Assembly: GCA_030690545.1 (NCBI GenBank) | Contig: JAUYGN010000014.1 | Span: forward strand, 1 to 38,860 | Direction of reading: 5' to 3' | From: Solirubrobacteraceae bacterium | GTDB taxonomy: Bacteria > Actinomycetota > Thermoleophilia > Solirubrobacterales > Solirubrobacteraceae | Length of the DNA stretch: 38,860 nt | Shown here: positions 34,506 through 38,860 of the stretch, in pieces | Layout of the letters: each line of letters opens with the position of its first letter | How positions within the stretch are numbered: position 1 is the first letter of the stretch | Made by a program: the position numbers and the translations under genes | The notes under the pieces: model-generated | Databases searched by the model: none | Told to the model about the DNA's origin: nothing | The model's input: only the letters and a program-made list of their open reading frames with translations

Positions 34506-35342
34506 CTACAGCTCCTCGGCGGCCCGCGGAGCCATCCGGTCGAAGACGCGAAAGCCCAGCCAGGTGACGCCGACGAGGATCCCCAGCGGCACCGCCAGCA
34601 GCGCCGTGGAGTCGAGCACCGCGGCCGGCGACGGGGCGCCGGTCAGCAGATGGCGCGACTCCTGGATGATCGCCGCCAGCGGGTTGAGCAGCTGGATCTT
34701 CGCGAGCGTCTCGTAGCGGGCGAGGACGATCTCGATCGGATAGAGGATCGGCGTCGCGTAGAAGAGCGCCTGCAGGACGACGTCCCAGATCGGCCGCACG
34801 TCGCGGTAGCGCACGTAGAGCGCGCTCAGCAGCATCGCGACGCCGGTCGCGAAGACGAGCATGAGCGCGATCGGGATCGGCAGCAGCAGCCACGTCCAGC
34901 GCGGCTGGACGCCGCTCGCGACGACGAAGATCGCCAGCACGACGAGGTTCAGCGCGAGGTTCATCGCCGCCACGAGCGCGACCGACAGCGGCACGACGGC
35001 GCGCGGGAAGCCGACCTTGCGCAGCAGCGACTCGCGGTCGACCATCGACGTCACGCCGGAGCCGGTGACCTCCGAGAAGAAGAAGTACAGGATGATCGCC
35101 AGCAGCAGGAGCACGCCGTAGTGGGCGACTCCCGCGCCGGCATCCAGCACGTAGGAGAAGACGAAGTAGATGATCCCGAACAGCATCAGCGGGCGCAGCA
35201 GCGACCACACGTAGCCCAGCGCGGAGCCGTAGAAGCGCACCTTCCAGTCGGTCGCCGCCAGCGTCCGCGCGAGGTTCCAGAAGCGGCGCACGTCGCCGCC
35301 GACGGCCGACGGGCCGCGGACGCGGTAGGCCTCAGGGCTCAT
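34506..35342 (-). CDS. wzm: ABC-2 type polysaccharide exporter permease (Wzm/TagG-like)
   Basis: The protein has 278 residues. About six helices lie at approximately 50-67, 74-92, 115-142, 149-175, 188-205 and 245-265. The pre-TM1 segment (FWNLARTLAATDWKVRFYGS, 21-40) is the interfacial helix typical of polysaccharide ABC permeases, and RYRDVRPIWDVVLQALFYATPILYP (split at 178-202) is the family's most conserved part. With Wzt it would export a completed lipid-linked glycan. The start ATG 35342 lies 11 bp inside the end of the ATPase gene, giving tight coupling. Confidence 0.93.
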   Translation of the reverse strand: MSPEAYRVRGPSAVGGDVRRFWNLARTLAATDWKVRFYGSALGYVWSLLRPLMLFGIIYFVFSYVLDAGAGVAHYGVLLLLAIILYFFFSEVTGSGVTSMVDRESLLRKVGFPRAVVPLSVALVAAMNLALNLVVLAIFVVASGVQPRWTWLLLPIPIALMLVFATGVAMLLSALYVRYRDVRPIWDVVLQALFYATPILYPIEIVLARYETLAKIQLLNPLAAIIQESRHLLTGAPSPAAVLDSTALLAVPLGILVGVTWLGFRVFDRMAPRAAEEL

Positions 35343-36585
35343 CGGTGACCGGCTGCATCGAGGGCGCCGGCGTCAGCTCGAAGCCGTGCGGCAGGTCGAC
35401 GACCCCGCCGCCGGCGCCCGCGCCGCCGACGACGAACGAGGAGATGTCCTCGCGGAAGGCGAGCAGCGCCCCGCCGGCCGCCTCGGTCACCTGGACCGAC
35501 AGCCAGTAGCGCCCGGCGGCAAGATGGTTGACGAAGCCGGCGGTGATGTCGATCTCGTCGCCGGCGTCGTGCTCGCCGGTGGCGAAGCCCTGGCGGTCGG
35601 TGCTCATCGACAGCACGCGCCGCTGCTGCTCGTCGGTGATCGTGAACGCGAAGGCCGGCTCGACGGCGGCTCGCGTGAAGCGGACCCGCATCGCCATCGC
35701 GCTCTCGGCGCCGGGCTCGAGCCGCGCGGTGCGCCCGTCGGCGCGCGTCTGCGCCCAGCCGTCGACGACGACGACATGCTGCTCGTCGGGGTCGCGATCG
35801 GCGGCGCGCACGAACGACTCGCGCTCGCTCGCCGAGGCGAAGTTCAGGTGCGTGTAGGCGCGCGCGACGCGACGCGACTCGTCGATCGCGACGACGCGCC
35901 CGCGGTCGAGCAGCAGCGCGCGGTCGCAGAAGCGCTGCACCTGTCCCATGTCGTGCGTCACGAGCAGGATCGTGCGGCCCTCGTTGCGCGCTCGGTCGAG
36001 CACGTCGTAGCACTTCTGCTGGAAGGCGGCGTCGCCGACCGCGAGCACCTCGTCGATCAGCAGCAGGTCGGCGTCGACGTGGACCATGACGCTGAAGGCG
36101 AGGCGCACCTGCATCCCCGAGGAGTAGTTCTTCAGCTTCAGCTCGGCGAACTCGTGCAGCTCGGCGAAGTCCATGATCGCGCCGTAGCGCGCGCGCGCCT
36201 CGTCGGGCGTCAATCCGAGCATGACGGCGTTGATCAGCACGTTGTCGTGCGCCGTCAGATCGGGGTTGAAGCCGACGCCCAGCTCGATGAACGGGGCCAT
36301 CCGCCCGCGCAGCCACATCTCGCCGACGTCGGCCTTGTAGATGCCGGCGAGGCACTTCATCAGCGTGCTCTTGCCCGAGCCGTTGCGCCCGACGATCCCG
36401 AAGACCTCGCCGCGCCCGACCTCGAAGCTGACGTCACGCAGCGCGCGCAGGACGTCGAAGCGCTGGCGCCGAGCGGGATGCAGGACCCGCTCCTTGAGCG
36501 TCGACACCTGCTCGGTGGGCAGGCGGAACGTCTTCGCGACGCCGACGGCCTTGACGGCCACGTCGTCTGCGGGCAGGTCGCTCAT
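35332..36585 (-). CDS. wzt: ABC exporter ATPase with C-terminal carbohydrate-recognition-like extension (Wzt-like)
   Basis: The protein has 417 residues. Walker A is GRNGSGKST (66-74), the signature is YSSGMQ (154-159) where most ABC proteins have LSGGQ, as in Wzt/TagH, Walker B is LLLIDE (174-179) and the H-loop His is 211. Residues about 265-400 form a beta-rich extension (VDGWAQTRADGRTARLEPG at about 274-292) like the Wzt C-terminal domain that binds the capped end of the O-polysaccharide. If that holds, the exporter recognises a terminal modification such as methylation, which the many methyltransferases here could provide. The leaderless promoter TACGCT is 6 nt upstream of the ATG. Confidence 0.93.
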   Translation of the reverse strand: MSDLPADDVAVKAVGVAKTFRLPTEQVSTLKERVLHPARRQRFDVLRALRDVSFEVGRGEVFGIVGRNGSGKSTLMKCLAGIYKADVGEMWLRGRMAPFIELGVGFNPDLTAHDNVLINAVMLGLTPDEARARYGAIMDFAELHEFAELKLKNYSSGMQVRLAFSVMVHVDADLLLIDEVLAVGDAAFQQKCYDVLDRARNEGRTILLVTHDMGQVQRFCDRALLLDRGRVVAIDESRRVARAYTHLNFASASERESFVRAADRDPDEQHVVVVDGWAQTRADGRTARLEPGAESAMAMRVRFTRAAVEPAFAFTITDEQQRRVLSMSTDRQGFATGEHDAGDEIDITAGFVNHLAAGRYWLSVQVTEAAGGALLAFREDISSFVVGGAGAGGGVVDLPHGFELTPAPSMQPVTDEP

Positions 36586-36591
36586 CGGCTA

Positions 36592-36597
36592 AGCGTA
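36592..36597 (-). promoter_or_regulatory. -10 element TACGCT for the wzt-wzm operon
   Basis: TACGCT on the minus strand (36597 to 36592) is followed by exactly 6 nt and ATG 36585. Confidence 0.65.
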
Positions 36598-36606
36598 GGA
36601 GCACGG

Positions 36607-37116
36607 TCAGCCGGGCGCCGCGAGCAGCTCCTCGACGAAGAACCGGGCGCCCGTCGTGAGCCGGTCGCCGAACACCTCCTGCGCGACGGCGAGCACCTCG
36701 TCCGCGCTCGTCAGTCCGAGCTCGGCGGCCAGCAGGCGCACATCGTCCTCGTCCTCCCCGACCCGGTGGGCGAGCACCTTCATCGCCAGCAGGATGCGCG
36801 GCGAGGCGGTCAGGCAGCGCAGGCCCGGCACGTCGAGGATCGGCGCGGCGCCGGGGTCCTCGGCGGCGAGGAAGCCCTTGACCGCATCGTTGAGCCAGCC
36901 GGGCGGCAGGCCGCGGCGCCCGGCGATCTCCGCGGCCGCCTCGTAGATCGCCGTCTTGGGCTCGAAGACCGCGTCGATGTCGCGCGTCGCGCGTCGCGCG
37001 TCGTAGGCCAGCGCGATGGCGGCGCCGCCCACGACGTACATCTCGCCCTCGACGCCGCGGCCGGCGAGGACGCCGCCGAGGTCGGTCAGCGCGGCGATGA
37101 TCTGATCGCGGTCCAC
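36607..37116 (-). CDS. Nucleotidyltransferase-fold protein (DUF6036/AbiEii-like)
   Basis: The protein has 169 residues from GTG 37116, 5 nt after the stop of its partner. VVGGAAIALAYDARRATRDIDAVF (split at 28-51) has the GG loop (30-31) and the D46/D48 pair of minimal nucleotidyltransferases such as AbiEii/MNT. CLTASPRILLAMKVLAHR (about 101-118) and the DEDDVRLLAAELGL segment (about 121-134) match the substrate-helix region of the DUF6036 group. Members can be toxins that modify tRNA or proteins, or housekeeping-like nucleotidyltransferases; activity here is unknown. A 7-bp triple repeat in the DNA lies just before the catalytic DxD codons. Longer upstream forms would overlap the partner gene. 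Confidence 0.8.
   Translation of the reverse strand: MDRDQIIAALTDLGGVLAGRGVEGEMYVVGGAAIALAYDARRATRDIDAVFEPKTAIYEAAAEIAGRRGLPPGWLNDAVKGFLAAEDPGAAPILDVPGLRCLTASPRILLAMKVLAHRVGEDEDDVRLLAAELGLTSADEVLAVAQEVFGDRLTTGARFFVEELLAAPG
36981..37001. repeat. Three perfect 7-bp repeats inside the nucleotidyltransferase gene
   Basis: CGCGCGT occurs three times head to tail. The unit is not a multiple of three, so gain or loss of one copy would shift the frame at about residue 44, just before the D46/D48 pair, and destroy the enzyme. Confidence 0.75.
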
Positions 37117-37121
37117 GTCGG

Positions 37122-37550
37122 TCAGACCCGGACCAGTGCGTCGCGCGCGATGAAGATGCCGCGCCGCCGGAAGGCCGCGGGGGACTGCACGACGGCGATC
37201 GCGCGAAAGCCCGGAACCTCGCTGACGAACCAGAAGCGCTCCAGGAACCGATCCGGCTCGATCGACCATCCAGGCCGCTCCAGTCCCTCGCGTGCGGCGA
37301 TGTGCTCGGCCAGCGCGGCGAGGTAGGCGTCGGCTCGCGGGCTTCCGGTCGGCGCCGGTCGGTCGGCGATCGCGCGCGCGAGCAGGTCGCGGCGGGGCAG
37401 CAGCTTGAGCTCGTCGAGCAGCTCGCGCACGCCGACGCGCAGATCCTCGCCCGCGATCACGCGATCGGCCACGCCGGCCAGCGACTGGACGAAGGCGCCG
37501 TCATCCGGGGGATGGGCCGCGAGCCATTGCGGCAAGGACTCGATGCGCAT
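37122..37550 (-). CDS. Small partner protein of the nucleotidyltransferase, function unknown
   Basis: The protein has 142 residues. The N-terminal half is helical and acidic; the C-terminal part has FLERFWFVSEVPGFRAIAVV (split around 105-124) and ends with RRRGIFIARDALVRV, a beta-like finish. There is no recognisable DNA-binding motif and no membrane helix. It lies 5 bp upstream of the nucleotidyltransferase gene on the same strand, behind its own leaderless promoter (TACGCT, 6 nt before ATG 37550). Two small cotranscribed genes with a nucleotidyltransferase second is the layout of several toxin-antitoxin pairs, so this may be the antidote or a substrate adaptor. That is inference only. Confidence 0.72.
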   Translation of the reverse strand: MRIESLPQWLAAHPPDDGAFVQSLAGVADRVIAGEDLRVGVRELLDELKLLPRRDLLARAIADRPAPTGSPRADAYLAALAEHIAAREGLERPGWSIEPDRFLERFWFVSEVPGFRAIAVVQSPAAFRRRGIFIARDALVRV

Positions 37551-37556
37551 CGCGAC

Positions 37557-37562
37557 AGCGTA
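37557..37562 (-). promoter_or_regulatory. -10 element TACGCT for the nucleotidyltransferase pair
   Basis: TACGCT on the minus strand (37562 to 37557) is followed by 6 nt and ATG 37550. The hexamer and spacing are identical to those of the wzt promoter at 36592-36597. Confidence 0.65.
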
Positions 37563-37629
37563 AGCGGCCGGCGAGACGAGCAGGGCGCAGGATCGCGGCG
37601 GTCGGCCCACGAGGCGGCGGCGAGCCGGG

Positions 37630-37635
37630 TAGCCT
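37630..37635 (+). promoter_or_regulatory. -10 element TAGCCT, leaderless start
   Basis: TAGCCT is followed by 8 nt and ATG 37644, in the 93-bp divergent gap. Confidence 0.6.
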
Positions 37636-37643
37636 CGGCGCTG

Positions 37644-38860
37644 ATGGCCGAACCCGTGCACGCGCCGGCGCTCCCGCTCGGCGTCAACCTCGCCGGCTAC
37701 CTCGACGCGACGGTCGGCGTCGGCGAGGCCGCGCGACACGTCGCGGGCGCGCTCGAGGCGGCCGGTGTCGCAGTCGCGCGCCTGCGCCTCTCCAGCCGCG
37801 CCGCCGCCGGCGAGGCGCCGCGCCCCGCCGCCGGCCCCGCGGCGAGCCATGCCGTGCACCTGACGACGATCGTCTGCGCCAACCCCGAGGGGATGACCGG
37901 CGCGCGCGACGAGCTCGGCGCGCAGGCCTTCGCGGGCCACGTCATCGGATGGTGGTGGTGGGAGGTCGCGGCGCTGCCGCAGCGCTGGCTGCGCGCGTTC
38001 GACCTCGTCGACGAGGTCTGGGCCGGCTCGCGCTTCGTCGCCGACGCGCTCGCCGCCGTCGCGCCGGTGCCGGTCGTGCACATGCCGCTGCCCGTCGCCG
38101 AGCCGGCCGCCTCGGCCGCCGGCCGGACCGAGCTCGGGCTGCCCGCCGATCGCTTCCTGTTCGGCTTCGCCTTCGACTACGCGAGCGTCGCGGCGCGCAA
38201 GAACCCGCTCGGGCTGATCGACGCGTTCGCGCGCGCCTTCGCGCCCGACGAGGGCGTCGCGCTCGTGCTCAAGACGCTCGGCGGCGCCGGCTTCCCCGAC
38301 GAGCACGCCGCCGTGCTGGCCGCCGCCGCGCCGCACGAGCACGTCACGGTGATCGACGAGCCGCTCTCGGCGGCGGACAAGAACGCGCTGATCGCCGCGC
38401 TGGACTGCTACGTGTCGCTGCACCGATCGGAGGGCTTCGGTCTGACGATCGCCGAGGCGATGCTGCTCGGGACGCCCGTGATCGCGACCGACTACGGCGG
38501 CTCGCGCGACTTCGTGACGGCCTTCAACGCGCTGCCCGTCGACGCCCGCACGGTGACGATCGGCGCCGGTCACGATCCCTATCCGGCGCACGGCGAGTGG
38601 GCCGAGCCCGACCTCGACCACGCCGCCGCCTGCATGCGGGCGGTGCGGGCCGACCCCGAGGCTGCGCGGACGCGCGCGCGACGCGCGCGCGAGGAGCTGC
38701 GCGCGCGCAATGCGCCCGCAGCCGCCGGCCGCGCGATGGCGCGGCGGCTGGCCCGCGTCGCAAAGCTGCCGCTCGACGGCGACGACTCGGCGCTCGATCT
38801 CGAGGCCGTGCGCGCGCGCATGGCGACCGGCCCGAAGGCCGCCCCCGGCGCCGAGCGCGG
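37644..38860 (+). CDS. Glycosyltransferase family 4 (3' end beyond the window)
   Basis: An open frame from ATG 37644 runs off the window after about 405 codons with no stop. GVNLAGYLDATVGVGEAAR (13-31) has the GVGEAAR loop of GT4 enzymes that act on heteropolysaccharides. HVIGWWWWEVAALP (about 96-109) is a Trp-rich segment seen in this subgroup. KNPLGLIDAFARAF (about 187-200) begins the C-domain, and E263-E271 (EGFGLTIAE) is the EX7E motif, followed by GTPVIATDYGGSRDFV (275-290). After the GT-B core an Arg/Ala-rich extension begins, so the full protein may be a multi-domain transferase. Confidence 0.9.
   Translation, partial: MAEPVHAPALPLGVNLAGYLDATVGVGEAARHVAGALEAAGVAVARLRLSSRAAAGEAPRPAAGPAASHAVHLTTIVCANPEGMTGARDELGAQAFAGHVIGWWWWEVAALPQRWLRAFDLVDEVWAGSRFVADALAAVAPVPVVHMPLPVAEPAASAAGRTELGLPADRFLFGFAFDYASVAARKNPLGLIDAFARAFAPDEGVALVLKTLGGAGFPDEHAAVLAAAAPHEHVTVIDEPLSAADKNALIAALDCYVSLHRSEGFGLTIAEAMLLGTPVIATDYGGSRDFVTAFNALPVDARTVTIGAGHDPYPAHGEWAEPDLDHAAACMRAVRADPEAARTRARRAREELRARNAPAAAGRAMARRLARVAKLPLDGDDSALDLEAVRARMATGPKAAPGAER

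Noticed and set aside
32767-35208. Minus-strand open frame of about 800 codons opposite the 32887 gene
   Set aside because: The plus-strand gene has clear transmembrane and GT-C features, and part of the minus frame is also out of phase with the true permease gene at 34506-35342.

Overview
The window is one long stretch of GC-rich DNA (about 70% GC by eye, with Ala/Arg/Gly/Asp-rich proteins). It is almost entirely a surface-polysaccharide locus. The protein families, the many GTG starts, the -10-only leaderless promoters and the absence of any outer-membrane gene suggest an actinobacterium, plausibly of the Thermoleophilia/Solirubrobacterales (Conexibacter-like) type. That placement is inference from style; no marker gene is present. 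No rRNA, tRNA, CRISPR array, insertion sequence or integrase was seen, and no gap between genes exceeds about 230 bp.

Layout. 1-760: the tail of an unknown gene, a strong convergent hairpin, and a Lys/Pro/Asp-Ala-rich low-complexity membrane protein. 947-6116: extended-SDR sugar epimerases, a UDP-sugar dehydrogenase, a WecG/TagA-type glycosyltransferase and a short GDP-mannose-dehydratase-like enzyme. 6345-9803: a UDP-GlcNAc 6-dehydrogenase, a Gfo/Idh/MocA oxidoreductase and a DegT aminotransferase, which resembles the WbpA-WbpB-WbpE route to a 3-amino-hexuronic acid. 9905-12326: a GT-C-like membrane protein and a CmoB-like methyltransferase. 12420-20388: a CDP-hexose module with RfbG, RfbF, a C-methyltransferase, a 3,5-epimerase, a 4-ketoreductase/epimerase-like SDR and two putative sugar O-methyltransferases, interrupted by a canonical GDP-mannose 4,6-dehydratase on the other strand. 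20484-29072: a Wzx-type flippase, two more methyltransferases and five glycosyltransferases. 29258-34497: a DPM1-like GT2 enzyme followed by two large membrane proteins with GT-C features. 34506-36585: a Wzm/Wzt ABC exporter whose ATPase carries a C-terminal extension. 36607-37550: a nucleotidyltransferase (DUF6036-like) with a small partner protein, the only pair with no evident sugar role. 37644-end: a GT4 glycosyltransferase cut by the window edge.

How it works together. Four activated-sugar chemistries are visible: GDP-mannose-derived 6-deoxy sugars, UDP-uronic/amino sugars, a CDP-derived C-methylated 6-deoxy sugar, and UDP-hexose epimerisation. They would feed at least seven soluble glycosyltransferases. 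Two different lipid-linked export routes (Wzx-like and Wzm/Wzt-like) lie within 15 kb of each other, and polyprenyl-phosphate-sugar enzymes could decorate the product outside the membrane.

The most striking non-coding signal is regulatory. Nearly every gene that begins a transcription unit has a TANNNT hexamer ending 6-10 nt before its ATG/GTG and no Shine-Dalgarno sequence, which implies leaderless mRNAs. Downstream genes in operons instead start in ATGA/GTGA overlaps.
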